DNA from: Saturnia japonica
Lineage: Eukaryota > Arthropoda > Insecta > Lepidoptera > Saturniidae
DNA length: 64,000 nt
Direction of reading: 5' to 3'
Assembly: GCA_033032175.1 (NCBI GenBank)
Contig: CM065304.1
Span: 28,526,653 to 28,590,652 of the forward strand
Shown here: positions 22,973 through 35,367 of the stretch, one piece after another
How the letters are laid out: each line of letters starts with the position of its first letter
Position numbering within the stretch: position 1 is the first letter of the stretch
Position numbers and translations under genes: made by a program
Notes under the pieces: generated by a model
What the model saw: the letters and a program-made list of their open reading frames with translations, nothing else
Told to the model about the DNA's origin: nothing
Database searches by the model: none

Positions 22973-23692
22973 ATGTTACCCATGTTTGTTGTTATGGTAT
23001 TAAAATTGTGTTTGTGTATACTACTCGTAGAGAAAAGTTTTGTTTTAGTGATGAATATTTCAGTTCAAAGCGTCGTGCGTTTGAGTTGCAGTCATTGTCA
23101 ACAACGAAAAAATGAATGCTGCATAGGAACATTGATTTTACCCAATGTTGCCTTAACCACATCGTTTTGTGCAAGTTCTTGTCAAAGTTTAGAAAGAAAC
23201 AGAACAATAATTCAAGCAGCAATACACCCAAACTATAAGCCTATTCGAACGCAAACATCTGTTCTCAGAAGTAATGATCTTGCATTGGTTCGGGTCACTG
23301 ATGATCAAATAAGAAGGAGGTATGTGAAACTAAGTTCTGTTGATTATCATTCAACTGTTGGACTAAAAGCTTTAGTGCCCATTTTGGGTGATAAACATTT
23401 ATTAAAGATGACTATAATACAACGCTGCAGTGACTATACAAAAGGATATTATCTCTGTGCCGCTAGTATTAACACTAGTAATAATATAAAACATTGTCCA
23501 ACAGAAGAAGGTATACCAATGTTTTTAGATGGACACCTGCTTGGTATCACGACAAAAATGAATAAAAACATTTGCCAATTTCCCCAAATAGTTTTTACAG
23601 CCGTAACTCCCGTACTCGATTGGATTGCATTAATGATAAAACAATTTGCAAACCCATTAAATGCTTTGAGAAATAAAGGAAATCTACTTTAG
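22973..23692 (+). CDS. Inactive trypsin-fold serine protease homolog (intronless)
   Basis: A 239-residue product from ATG 22973. A TATAG acceptor-like site just upstream could join an earlier exon. It starts with a hydrophobic signal-like segment (MLPMFVVMVLKLCLCILLVE). S1-family landmarks follow: CCIGTLILPNVALTTSFC (residues 49-66) replaces the usual CGGSLI..VLTAAHC, so the catalytic His is Phe65. SNDLALVRV (100-108) keeps Asp102. YYLCAA (159-164) matches the MFCA block. CPTEEGIPMFLDGHLLGI (175-192) replaces C.GDSGGPL..DG.L.GI, so the catalytic Ser is Glu179. It should therefore bind but not cleave, like other insect serine protease homologs. The S1 domain ends in the usual TAVTPVLDWI. The frame stops at 23692, but a matching tail continues in another frame. 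Confidence 0.72.
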   Translation: MLPMFVVMVLKLCLCILLVEKSFVLVMNISVQSVVRLSCSHCQQRKNECCIGTLILPNVALTTSFCASSCQSLERNRTIIQAAIHPNYKPIRTQTSVLRSNDLALVRVTDDQIRRRYVKLSSVDYHSTVGLKALVPILGDKHLLKMTIIQRCSDYTKGYYLCAASINTSNNIKHCPTEEGIPMFLDGHLLGITTKMNKNICQFPQIVFTAVTPVLDWIALMIKQFANPLNALRNKGNLL

Positions 23693-24195
23693 TAACACAA
23701 GAAATAAAATATTTAAATAACGTAACAATAAAATCCTTACAAAATGTTGCCAAGCAAAAGGATACCATTTTAAAGGTTAAAAGAAAAATTAGATTTAAAA
23801 AAAGGAAAACGATATTGAAAAGTACTACTTCGTCGTACACTCAAGAAAGTTCCACGAATTACTCTAAACTCGTCGAAAGAGATTTTGTAGATATTATAAA
23901 TAAAACAAAGCTGCCTCTAAATGGAAACTCAACGAAAGAAAACGATACAACAATAAACAATACACTTGTAAATCATTCAGTAATTATTGATAAAACTGAA
24001 TCTCCCATTACAATCGGATCCGAATCATCTATTAACATGTTGGCTTCTGTACATGTAAGCTCTTCAACAAGTGTAATGGATTGGTTCAATTCATATTATA
24101 AATCTAAAATTAAGAAAAGCTCACCAGTATTTCTAGTTTTGACAACATCTACAAGAACTTACGAAGATAAAACTGAATTTGTTGATTTAACGTGA
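23677..24195 (+). pseudogene. Ser/Thr/Asn-rich tail of the protease homolog in a shifted frame
   Basis: This is an open frame of 172 codons beginning after a TAA at 23674-23676, overlapping the last 16 bases of the protease ORF in the -1 frame. It starts with a Lys-rich stretch (LKVKRKIRFKKRKTILK) and then becomes rich in Ser, Thr and Asn with several N-x-S/T sites, as in secreted extensions. It has no good ATG of its own near its start. The two ORFs are best read as one gene broken by a single-base indel (true mutation or sequencing error). A separate small gene is less likely. Confidence 0.5.
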
Positions 24196-24449
24196 CGAAT
24201 CCTCGCGTTCGCTTCACTGAGAAAAATTGTAATTCAGCATTATCTATAGTACCTACTAATATTATAAAACTCAAGCTCAGATTAATTACAATTAATTAAT
24301 CTAAGCGCACGTTTACATATTGTTCATAATTTATGTATTTTAAAGATAAATTTATTTATTTAATAATTGTGTAAATAAATTGTCCCATTAATCGAGTAAA
24401 GTTTAGAAATTCACAAAACTATTTTGTCAAGCACTAAAGCTTCATTTCA

Positions 24450-24690
24450 AAATCAAAATCAAAAAAATATTTATCCAATTTAGGCCCTGAGAAGGAATTT
24501 ATGAACGTCAAAACACTACTGCCGGTTCGGAAAATATCCCAGACATCGAGAAGGACCGGTAAGAAACTAGATCGGGTTTAAGTTTTTTTTTTCCAGCTAT
24601 ACAATAGTGTTAATATAAAACATTAATAATAATTTAGTGAATGCACAGAGAGGGAGTCACTTTCAGACATCACTATCATTCACATAATGA
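24450..24690 (+). repeat. Interspersed repeat, 'TTTAGGCC' family, copy 2
   Basis: 'ccaatttaggccctgagaagg', 'cagacatcgagaaggaccggtaag' and 'gaatgcacagagaggg...cagacatcactatc' match copy 1 at 1545-1810 block by block. Confidence 0.75.
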
Positions 24691-24944
24691 TCCAGCCTAC
24701 AATAATTTAACCTTTTGACAGTTAAACTCAAATAGTATTACTAAGTAAGTTATCAACTTGCCGCATTCTAGATGTTGTTTGTATTTAATTGAAGCGCAAG
24801 AGATCAAACATTAATCAAGAGATTGTTTGTTTATTTGAACTCACTAATCTGCACTAACCAGTCTAATAAGAAAATTAGTTTATCCAATTTAAAGCCTTTT
24901 TATTTTGTTAAAGAAGGCTATAAATGTTCAGGCTGCAACTCTAA

Positions 24945-25255
24945 TAATGCCCTTGCTACACGCACCGTCTTGCCTCCGTAGTCTAATTCTGCAGTGTGCA
25001 AAAGGAACACAGGCGGCCACACGTGCAAGTAAGTTTGTGCAAACCACAGAACTTAGTGTTCTGAAAGTAACCTCACAGTTAAAACCGTGCAAAGCAAAAC
25101 TGCTCAGTGAAATCTTCAACATGTCAACGATTGCACAAGCCGCCTGCGCGAGCTACCGTCTTACCGTCCACAGGCACGCTCTTACTTGCGCGAACTGGTT
25201 TGAGCAGGCAGGCATGCTTGCAGGTAAGACGGTGCGTATGGCCGGGGCCTAACGC
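24945..25255. mobile_element. GC-rich inverted-repeat DNA element
   Basis: 'cgcaccgtcttgcc' near 24960 and 'ggtaagacggtgcg' near 25225 are inverted partners, and similarity continues outward ('gcccttgctac' against 'tggccggggc'). A third related arm, 'ctaccgtcttaccg', lies at about 25155. No transposase is present. It is a non-autonomous element of about 300 bp. Confidence 0.5.
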
Positions 25256-25365
25256 GCAGGCCAGTAACCATAAACGTCAAGCAAGCTGTAGGCAAGTACA
25301 GGAAGAAAAACTCCGTCGCGCCCGCACCTGCCACCGCCATACCATCCGACCCCCGCCTCCGAGTA

Positions 25366-25480
25366 GGGGCAATTTTAAATCGCAATAATATTTTTAATTT
25401 CATAATAAATAAATTTCTTGGTAATGTCATTAGGGTACCTAAATACCCTTTTCGGATTCGACGGGGTTTTTAATACACAT
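25366..25480 (+). repeat. Repeat end shared with 30871-30998
   Basis: 'aattttaaatcgcaata', 'ttcataataaataaa', 'ggtaatgncattngggtacc' and 'cccttttcggattcgacgg' occur in the same order at 30871-30998. GC-rich sequence (25250-25365 and 30765-30830) precedes both, so this may be the 3' end of one larger element. Confidence 0.7.
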
Positions 25481-25489
25481 TGTATATTC

Positions 25490-27515
25490 ATGATGTGTGA
25501 AATTACAACCCTGACATCATTTAACATCACAAAATATTGACGGTAAAGGGTCGATAACGTGAATATTATTATCTTTATTATCGACTATAGTTTCAAGTTA
25601 CTGCTGAAGTAATTATGAACAAGTTTCCCCTTAAATATTAGAATGACTCAATAGTCATTCTAGTGTGAAAGTACCTTCCAGACAACACAGGAGGTACTTC
25701 GGCAGTTGAACGAAACGATGTGTGCGTGTTACCCGTGTTACTTATAGGAGCTAATAATTGGTTCACAAAAACAAACCCTTAAATTCAATGTATAAAACAA
25801 AACGATACCTAGAACTTAATCGCGGCACTGCCGCCATCTTACATCAATATAAAAAAGTAAACATGAAAATACTTGATTTTATTGATATATCAAACGTCCG
25901 TAAAAGCTCACATCCCAGTTATGTATCGATAAGATTCACTGTTATATCAGACAATACGTAAGAAATTGACTAATTTTTTATATAAAATTCTGATTTTATT
26001 ACTATGTCTACTGTAAGTAACAATGTGACTTATCAGTTATGTGATTGTAGGAGTTTATCGTTATGTCAGTTGTACGGAAAAATATGAACTATGTTATTAC
26101 GTAGCAATATACTACTCATATTACATCAGAGGAACGTAAGATATAAAATAATTAAAATCACATTTTTATATCAGTATGACGCTACATTAAAATCATAGAG
26201 TATGACTTAACTTAAACATCACTAATCATATCAGTTTTATGTCATCAAAACGCTATTACCGTATGCTTTGTGTGTGATGGTCAAGGTATGGTAACGTGTT
26301 CACTGGGTTGGAACAAGGTCTGGTGAGTACGGTGGGTGACGGAGAGTTTCCAGCCGTGACTCCTGTAATTTTGAGACGGTCCGCTGTGCGGTGTATGCGC
26401 AAGTGTTGTTGTGAAGAAAGAATGGACTACACCAATTCTAAAGTCTCAATTGTTTGACAGCGAGCACGTACATCATAATTTTCAAATCCTAACAGTACCT
26501 ACATACACCTCTGCAGTAAAGTTTGGCTGCCTCTTGTGTCCAACCTGCCAGTACGACGGACGATTTCGATTATTATACGAGATCTTACCAAAATCTAATT
26601 CAGAATCCTTTCATTACATTAGTATATCTCTTAATCGCCCCCCACTAATAAGAAATTCATATCTATAATTAACTAATCAATACCACGTAATTTTTCTTAA
26701 AGTGGGGTACCTTCGATCAATGCGTGTGTTGTTTGAATTTTAACTCCTAATACATTTTAAAACACAACTTATATTTCCATTTATTATAATGTAATATTTG
26801 TTTAATTTCCTTTGAACAATTTAAACTTAGAAATGTTTCTTTAATGGCCGATTGGCTGTTTATTAAGTTTTTTATACAAATCTAATATTATTTCTTTCTG
26901 TTTTTTGAGTAGGTATGTGTTATATTTCCATGTTTTAAGAGTTAATTGTAATCTAAATTGTATTTATTAATATAATTTGACTACACATTTTTAGATTATT
27001 TGTTTTTGAGCGTTCAAATGGCTTCCATGGGCGTCAGCAGTAACACTTGCATCCTCCTATTGATAAAGAAATGACATAGAAAAGATTAAGATTTTCCTAT
27101 TTATTAATACTGTTTAAACAAAAACTGAAGGTGTCTGGATTACTTACTGCCTGACTTTGTACAATACATGTCTATATATCTATAAATGATACTTTATTAG
27201 TTAATAGTATAGACTGTATACGCTGAAAGCAATCCTGGTGGTATTCATGTTGACTCCCTATTGTAAGTCTTTATTTTGAATAGCAAAAACCCCTTAATAT
27301 TGAAATATGAAGTTATATATAATGATTAATTTTTAAAAACCATTAGTGCTTAAATAAAATCTAAAATTAATCCCTCCACAGAGGTTACTGTATTTTAAAT
27401 ATTTGCAGTATCTGGAAGAATAAAAATCTACTTACTTTAAACAACTTATTTATAATTGTTGCCTGTTACGTTTATTCCAAACAGTCAGTTATTTAAATAT
27501 TATTATTTCCTTTGT
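25490..27515. other. Gene-free region
   Basis: 25641-25660 is a perfect 8-bp-stem hairpin (GAATGACT CAAT AGTCATTC), followed at 25669-25699 by a second imperfect one. 27010-27055 ('atggcttccatgggcg') resembles a decayed LINE 3' UTR. No gene was recognised. Confidence 0.4.
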
Positions 27516-27527
27516 AATTTATAGAAC

Positions 27528-27845
27528 GATGGTGCACCTGCCCACTATTCACTATCTAAATGAGTCGTACCCTAATCGATGGATTGGACGCGGAGGTGCT
27601 ATAGCTTGACCACCACGCTCGCCTGACCTGAAAACCCTTTGGATTATTTCCTATAGGGTTACTTTAAAGAAGCGGTCTAAATGAAGGTGTGTTAAGACAA
27701 AAACCGAAACTTGTGGCTGAAACTGTTAAAAATAATACGCGGGCTCTAAGAAGTCTAAAAAATAAATTTTATTAGATGTTGATTGTGCGTAAGAGTTAGA
27801 GGAAGGCATTTTGAGCATTTATTGTAATAAAATGAGCCGCAATAA
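27528..27845 (+). pseudogene. Mariner/Tc1-superfamily transposase C-terminal remnant
   Basis: Reads DGAPAHYSL, then YPNRWIGRGGAIA and PPRSPDL..LDYFL.GYFKEAV, the characteristic stretch around the second catalytic Asp of mariner-like DDE/D transposases (family knowledge). In-frame stops (TGA in place of the conserved Trp after GGAIA) and frame changes show it is dead. Confidence 0.75.
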
Positions 27846-27849
27846 ATAC

Positions 27850-30800
27850 TTTTTCATCAATAATGTTACATTTATTTATTTTATTTGCCGTCGAAAAAAT
27901 AGTCCGTAATAAAGAAATAGAGATAAATTAGTCGTACCGTGTTTTAGAATTAGGTCCAATAAAAGTTACAAGTACATATAGATAGGTGTTTTTTTTAAGA
28001 CACCGACTATAGATCGTCAATAAGTTGAATAAGACGGGACCAAAAACGGGATATAGCTACCTAGATGTGCGCATTATTTTGTAGATTTTCGTCTTTACAC
28101 GTGTTACATCCAGTTACATTAAACGTAACCACAATCAAACACGTCTACTAAACATTAAAATTACATTTAAAACCCTTACATTTTGCAAAAATATGCAGGA
28201 TTGGTTTTGGTCACGATTTATGTAGGCCGATGGCACATACGAAAATGTTCTCGTATTTATATCTGTTTCTAACACAAGCGTATACTATGGCTCGTTTTAT
28301 TTTTTTAAATCCATTCATTTGAGTATTCTTGTCTCTAAAAATTATGACTAACACAAACTGTGGAAATCATGGATTTCAAATTATAAGTATATAGATGCTG
28401 AAGATAACATTTATAGCTGGAAATCTACTAAATTCTACTTCACGATATTTATTGAACGATGACGTAACACGCGGTCCCGTGAACATAAAGACGCGGTTTT
28501 TTTTTATAATAAATTAAAAATATTTTTATACCGCCTCTAAAGGTGTAAATAATGAACAAATATTAATTCATAGGTATGATTTTTTTAACAATAAAGTGTT
28601 TAAAGCAACTTTTCAAAAACTGTCTATTCCTGTGAGGTTATGTTGTTTATTAGTGAGAAAGTTCTTCTAATGGTAGAATAAAACAAGTTGTTTCGTTATG
28701 GCAAATGCGATTTATTTCTCATTTATTCATATAATTAATTCATTACATATAATTTTTGACATTTATTATAATATGTGACAATTCATCGTCCCAAGGATAA
28801 GTAGAATTTTTACACATGCTATAAAACTACATGAATAATATTGTAATTTTGAGATTATAATTAATTTACTTACGAGAAAATATTGAAATATTTGATTTGG
28901 GCAATTATTGCCACCAAAAAAATTATTTTTACACAAATAAAAAAGGAATGCATCTTAAAAACATGCAATATCACAGGAATAATTTATCGAAACGGCAATA
29001 AGTTAAAATTTAAGCATAGATTACTTATTACATTCCTCTGCGCCATTGATGAGCAGCGGAGACTAATAATTAATCTACGAATTTAAGGTTTTTTTTACTT
29101 CAGCAATAAATGGATATGCCTTAATTTCATTTATTTATCCCATTTTTATGTACATAGCAATTTTTTATACTGACATTTTAAATCCTGTATATTTAAGTAT
29201 AAAGTGTGTATTATAAACCCTGTCGGATCCATGAGTGTGTTATTAGGTATTGTAACATAACAGATCCACCCTAAGTACCTAGCTATAATTTTGAAAGGAA
29301 TATAAAACTAAAATTAATACAAGTAACGCCATCTAGTTTGATATTATAAGTACTTTTAAATACTACTACGATTCGATGTTTTGACAAACGTATTTTAAAA
29401 TCTTTGTAATGGAGGTTAAAACTTATAAAATATAAGTAAGGAAATATTGTATTATATGCAGGAAGCCTTGTAATATTAATAATAAAATAGAAATCTTCAG
29501 TTTTACAATTTGAAATCTCAGAAAAAAAAGAGTGATCGAATTGACCAATCGGAGGCGATTTAAAGATATTAGAAGAAATCAATAAAAATTAGGTTCAGTA
29601 AGAAGAGAAGGTTTAGTAAGAAATGGTGACTGGAATCAAGCAATGTTCAAATGTCTTCAAATTATCATTTATAATAGTATAACATAGTATTATATACTAC
29701 TACATTATAATATAAATACTCAGTGTTGATTTAGTTCAACACATATAAATTCCAAATACCTATCCACATTCCTTTTGGAACTAGTGTGATATTATTATTC
29801 AACTATTGGTTCTGTCTAGCATTTATTAAGGCAATATTATATTTAATCTGATGGGTTTTAATCACACTATGTACTGGCTTCTATACCCTTCTAATCACAA
29901 CACTTGTTAGGGCGTAGCTCATTTTCTATATATCCATGTCTTTTGATCCGTACAGTGATAGGGAAATTTGTTACTAAAGGATAGGAGTTGCGACTATGTC
30001 CCTCTCCATATATATCGCACAGTCGGTAGAGTCTAGCTTTATTTTCCTGTACGGGGAGGTCTGGATTGAAGTGAGTTACATATTTTCTCTCTGGTTGACT
30101 TTGTCACCTTGGAGCTTTCTTTATCATCTTGAAGGCCTTCAATCAAAGTTGGCCTTTACTGTGTCAGTTATTACTACCCATTACATTGAATCATTAGATT
30201 CATTTATTCAACTTAGATAAGGAACTGGTTCCAGTATCTTTATATCCTACCTTCTCACACTTGAACTCCTCTGGCAATGCTGGTGGTCGTTGATTGTTGG
30301 GTTTCACTATAAAAAAAATTAGTGCTTCTTTTGCGGGCTTGAGGAGGTGGGAAAATTAACTTAAAAGCTAAGAAAGCCCTTTGAAAAACTTGCATGTGCA
30401 AATAATCATACTTCCTCTAAGGTTGACATAACTACAGCTTATTATAGTATTAATATTAACTTTACTTTCATATAATGTATCTTAATATTTACTGTCATGT
30501 TTTTGAGCGAGTTCTAATTTACTAATTTCATTTAATGTTATGTTTTCTGAGTACCAGATTAAAACGCCATACTAGACGATCACGATCAAGTAACACGTAT
30601 AATTATCTTGAAAGTTTTTATTATTCGCATCTGATCATTCAGATCAGACAGGTAGATTACACATCAAATAGAGGGGGGGGGGGCTTTGTTACAGTATCGA
30701 GTAGGTATAACCCTCATAAAATGTAAAAAAAATTAGTTATATGAGAAAACTTGCATGGCAATACAGGCGGCGCGGCGCAGGGCACCACCATACAATCAAA

Positions 30801-31040
30801 CATACCGCTGCGCCGAGCCGGTGTTGGAGACGGTGTTATCACGATTTACAAATTTAAAATTAAATATGTTAATTTTAAATCGCAATAACATTTTTATTTT
30901 CATAATAAATAAAAAATGTCTATTTGTTTTGGTAATGCCATTGGGGTACCTATATGTACCCTTTTCGGATTCGACGGGGTTTTTAATACATATTGCATAT
31001 GTGTAGTCTCATATTATAATTAGCTGTCTTTAATGAGGTC
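27850..31040. other. Gene-free AT-rich region
   Basis: The ORFs here (for example 29283-29582 and 29996-30220) show no family motif. 30671-30682 is a G run. 30871-30998 is the repeat partner of 25366-25480. Nothing else is supported. Confidence 0.4.
30871..30998 (+). repeat. Repeat end shared with 25366-25480
   Basis: 'ttttaaatcgcaataaca', 'ggtaatgccattggggtacc' and 'ttttcggattcgacggggtt' match the earlier copy. GC-rich sequence (ggcggcgcggcgcagg) precedes it. Confidence 0.7.
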
Positions 31041-31044
31041 AAGG

Positions 31045-31532
31045 CCACATTACAAGGAGCCTCGCTGGGTGCTATGCTAGTTTCTAAACTTAAGTTACAT
31101 ATTGGCCACATAGAAAGTGAGTCACTAGGTGACTAATCACCTTGACGGTGCGAACGAGGAAATCATGGCGCAATCATAGCTGGGAAGGAAGTTATTATTA
31201 TATGAGAAATCAAGGTTCAAAATTTAGTACACATCGGGATTGAAGCGGTTGGATACATAAAGTTAACATTTCGAGATTTGAAAATGGAGACTTTGAACGT
31301 TTATATAAATAATTTCGAAGATATCATACAAATAATACATATTGACGTATGAAGCCTATCCTCTATTTTGAAATCACCTAACGACACGCAAAATTAACAG
31401 ACGCTTTGGTTCTCTACAAGACTAATCTGGCACTCAGCGAAGCACGTCGCTCTCGGTGTGGCCGCCTCCATAGTTTTTCACTAGAATCAGTCGCCTAGCT
31501 CTAAACACCCAGCGAAGCTCCTTGTAATGTGG
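31045..31532. mobile_element. 488-bp inverted-repeat element (MITE)
   Basis: A 27-bp terminal inverted repeat with one mismatch: CCACATTACAAGGAGC at 31045, then CTCGCTGGGTG to 31071, against the reverse complement at 31506-31532. Subterminal sequence also shows inverted similarity ('ctaggtgactaatcac' against 'ctaggcgactgattc'). There is no transposase. Flanking target duplication is unclear. Confidence 0.8.
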
Positions 31533-31539
31533 ATTTAAC

Positions 31540-34500
31540 TTAAGCAAAAACAAAAAAAAAACTGTTTTTAGCTTGACAATCAGATAACAACTTACACTGT
31601 ACATAAAATAGGTACTTATATTTTTTAAAGAAACGTTTGTCTTTACCCATTAACAGCAAACACACGAGTTCACTTAAACGCTATGTATTTCTAGTAACAT
31701 AATGTTGTTTATTGAAATAATTTTAAGAATGTAAGCTTTTTATTGGAGTCTACATAAAAATGGACTAACATGATTTAAATATAACCTTTTTTATAGTTTC
31801 ACTTTATTGCCGTGACGTATTTGACTTTTTTTACTTAATTTACTGGGGATTTAATATAATGTAAAATCGTTAAATTATTTCAAACAAGTATTTATTGTAC
31901 GTAGGTAACGTATAAGAAGTAGGTATACTTTTTCATTACAACATATTAATCCTAGAGCTGATACTTAGTTAAGCAGACATCGATACTGTTAACGTTCAAG
32001 TCACTGGACATCAAACACCTATAATACGGTATAAATATTGTGTAACCGTTTATGATAAATGGAATGTTAGTTACAAGATAACACAGAAAAAGTTTACACG
32101 TATCAACGAATTCGTTCTCTGACGCATATACTTGAGACATTTTTTTTTTTTTTTCGATAAATAAGTCTTTTTTTATATTGGTAAGTTTAATTTTAAATTG
32201 ATCACATTAATACATCTATCTTAACTTACTAATATATATTAATGTTTTTTTTTTAAAATTAATCATCAATAAATGAGTTACTTAATTATTATTTATATAC
32301 TTACTAAATACACAAAATTGAAAAATAGTCAAAATGTCACACGAAATGCATTTTCAAGATGTAATAATAAATATTTTAGACACGAAAATAAATAACCTTA
32401 ACTAAACGTGTACACTGTAGGTACATGTCTGTCTATACATATGAGCCATACAGTACCAAAAGATTCAACAATACAAATGTTGAGTTTTAGGATAAAATTA
32501 GTTCTAAACGTGGAAACATTGTAAATCAAAAACTATAAAATACGTTTTAATTTAGCTCATTTTATTTCTAAATAGCCTGACATAATAATTTCAAATCTGG
32601 TAACATGGTAACTAATCTATCTAATCTATTTCGAATTATTTGACCATCATGTAGTACAAAAAATATGATCGCCTTTGATCCTATACGGCTCATAACAGTT
32701 TATGATTTAAGAACACACATTACCTAAGATTAAGTACAAATGAAGTATAATTTATTTGTAAATAATTTTTTTTATCAATATCATTGTGTGATGATGATAA
32801 TATTTTCCGTGACGTTAATTATTTTGAGTAAAATAAATTAGGAACGAATTTTTGGAATTATTTTGAAATTATATAATTAGAGCCTTAATCGTGGAAAACA
32901 ATATTATTTTTAATAGTGTTAAAGGTAAAATACTAAATAAAAATTTTACCACTTATACTAATTCTACAGTTTATTAATTTCGGTTAGACAAGAATATATT
33001 TTAATATTATAGTAATCTATAGTATGGAACATTAATAAAATGTACTGGTAGATTTCATCATGTATTCTGATTTTTCTATGATTGCACAGTTGACCAATAG
33101 TTAAATTAAATCCAAAAAATATAAATGAGAAATAGTATTGAAAAAAATGTCTTTGAAATAAGCATAATTATTATATATAATATTATCGATTGGGATTTAT
33201 ACTAAACACTTTTGTATATCAATGGAAATATTTTAACAACTATGTATAGAGAATATGTATTGTGATATATTGAAATACTGTTTCTAATTTATTTTACCTT
33301 ACACCTACAAATAAGTATATATGTTAACATTAAGAATAAATTAATACATACAATACTTATTAAGATAAACAGTCCGTGTAAATACAGTTTTACACAAAAT
33401 ATACGTCACATCGTAGTACTTACTCGCAGAGATTAAGATTGACAGCGCGGGAAACTTGCTACCAACCTCGCGCTAAAATCTATAAAACTTTACTATGACT
33501 ACATTCTAAGCCGGCAGGATTTTGCCGCCGGTTTAGTGTTTAGTAGTCTTAACATTGTTGGATTCAGATTAGATTCAATGATCGTCCGTAAATGAGTATT
33601 CTGACGACCTTGTTACTAAATCACTTCAATGTAAAGTTTATTATTATTATTATTTAGTGTTGTAAAATGGCGAGCACTTCTCTGCCCGAACATAAAACTG
33701 TATCACAACTTATATTTTAGATAAAACTATAATAACGTATAGGACATATCAAATACTCAATCATTAATACAAGCCCATTTTACAAATATATTGTTTATAA
33801 AGGCAATATATTCAGGGCACCTTTTATTTTCGGTGGATTTATTAAATAAGTAACTAAATTTAGAATTGTTAATTAAATCAATAAGATATCCTTATTAAAT
33901 AAACAACCCAGTATCTGTGAAGGATTTACAATTAAATAATAGCAATACGATATCAGTCTCATAACAAAATAAACTAAATAAATAAAAACGAGGTTCACAA
34001 ATATATGAAAACTATATTTGTGTAGTAAGAATTAATTAAGATTATTTCTCTCACCAGAGGCTTGTACAACTTATTAAGTATTTAAGAGTAAACGTGATCG
34101 AACAGACATAATTATTTTGAATTAAACGATTTAACAGAAATTTATTGCTGTCCCGTTTTATCCCAACGATAGAATAGAGCGTGAGAGATATAACTGCAGC
34201 TCGAACTGTTTATACAGTAAAATAAACGAAATCATAAGTTCATATTCCCTCGTTTCCTCCAAAAAGCTGCCTAAGTTAACTGGAATGCGAAAATTCAAAC
34301 TAAAAATAACAAAATCACTAACAAACACTTTCAAAAATTGTAAACACATTAATCGTTAAAACTAAACCACACTCCAACCATAAATGAGATCAAGATTTCG
34401 AGTAAATATAGTTTACATAATAATTTAATTCTTATATTAAGAGATTCATCGTAATAATGAGATTACATGTAAATACTGTTACGTACGAGAGGAACTTGGA

Positions 34501-35275
34501 TTTTAAATGGCCTCATGTATCATTCCAAACAGTTTAATGAAATAATTTTAATATCCTATATATGATACTTAATATGTACCAATCCCGTTAATAAATTATT
34601 TTTTGTAAAAAGTACATTTATTTTCAATCCACGAGCGTGATACAAATATTATGGGAATGATCCGAAAACTTACATTATCATTCAATATGTGCCTTAATAT
34701 AATGAGTTTCAAATTAAATTACTTATACCATGTCAAGCAGCCATTTTTCCTTGTATTCTGTATACATACTACACTACAACATAAATTTATAATACTAATG
34801 AACCAATCGTAAATAAATATTTAGTATTATTACTGAAAATATTGTTCTTTTTGCGAACGCAAAATGGCGGCCCGACATTACGGTAAATGCATAGTACTGA
34901 TCAACCTGACTCAGGACTACTAACAACAACATTCATAAGAAAAATAGCAGCACACAAATAAGTATTACAATAACAATCACACAATCTTAACATTTAATTT
35001 CGGGAGGATTATAGCATGACAATACGTTCTAACCACTAGTTTCTTCTAGACCCGTAAGAGACAAACAAGAACCCAACGTCAACTTCTAGAAGAGTCATTT
35101 TTATACGTTTCCTCTATGGGAGAGTCCTCGATTGCGCTCAACGCAGACAAACTGCAAGCGATAAAGTCTATTTGTGTTCTCGATACGTTATTTGTGGTAA
35201 TTGAATGTAGAATACTGCGGCCTTTCACTAACAACAAGTTGAATACATATACACACGGACATAATTAACAAGTAA
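31540..35275. other. Gene-free, very AT-rich region
   Basis: Long A/T-rich sequence with no coding signal, apart from an (att)n run near 33638-33656 and a short GC hairpin near 33510-33535. It lies downstream of the 3' end of the RasGEF1 gene. Confidence 0.45.
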
Positions 35276-35280
35276 TTACG

Positions 35281-35286
35281 TTTATT
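35281..35286 (-). terminator. Likely polyadenylation signal of the RasGEF1 gene
   Basis: AATAAA on the minus strand about 80 bases after the stop codon at 35368-35370. Confidence 0.55.
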
Positions 35287-35367
35287 TTACCAGTGCAAGT
35301 ATCTGTTGTAAGCAGTTTGGGGACTTCTGCCAACACCAAGTGTGGGAAGTCTTATGTAGGTTATTTC

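Noticed and set aside
23690..23692. Programmed frameshift at the CTT TAG stop of the protease homolog
   Set aside because: CTT-TAG resembles known +1 sites, but the open tail is in the -1 frame; the +1 frame closes after about ten codons. An indel is simpler.
29283..30220. ORFs of 74-99 codons
   Set aside because: AT-driven composition, no motif, no splice context and no family resemblance.
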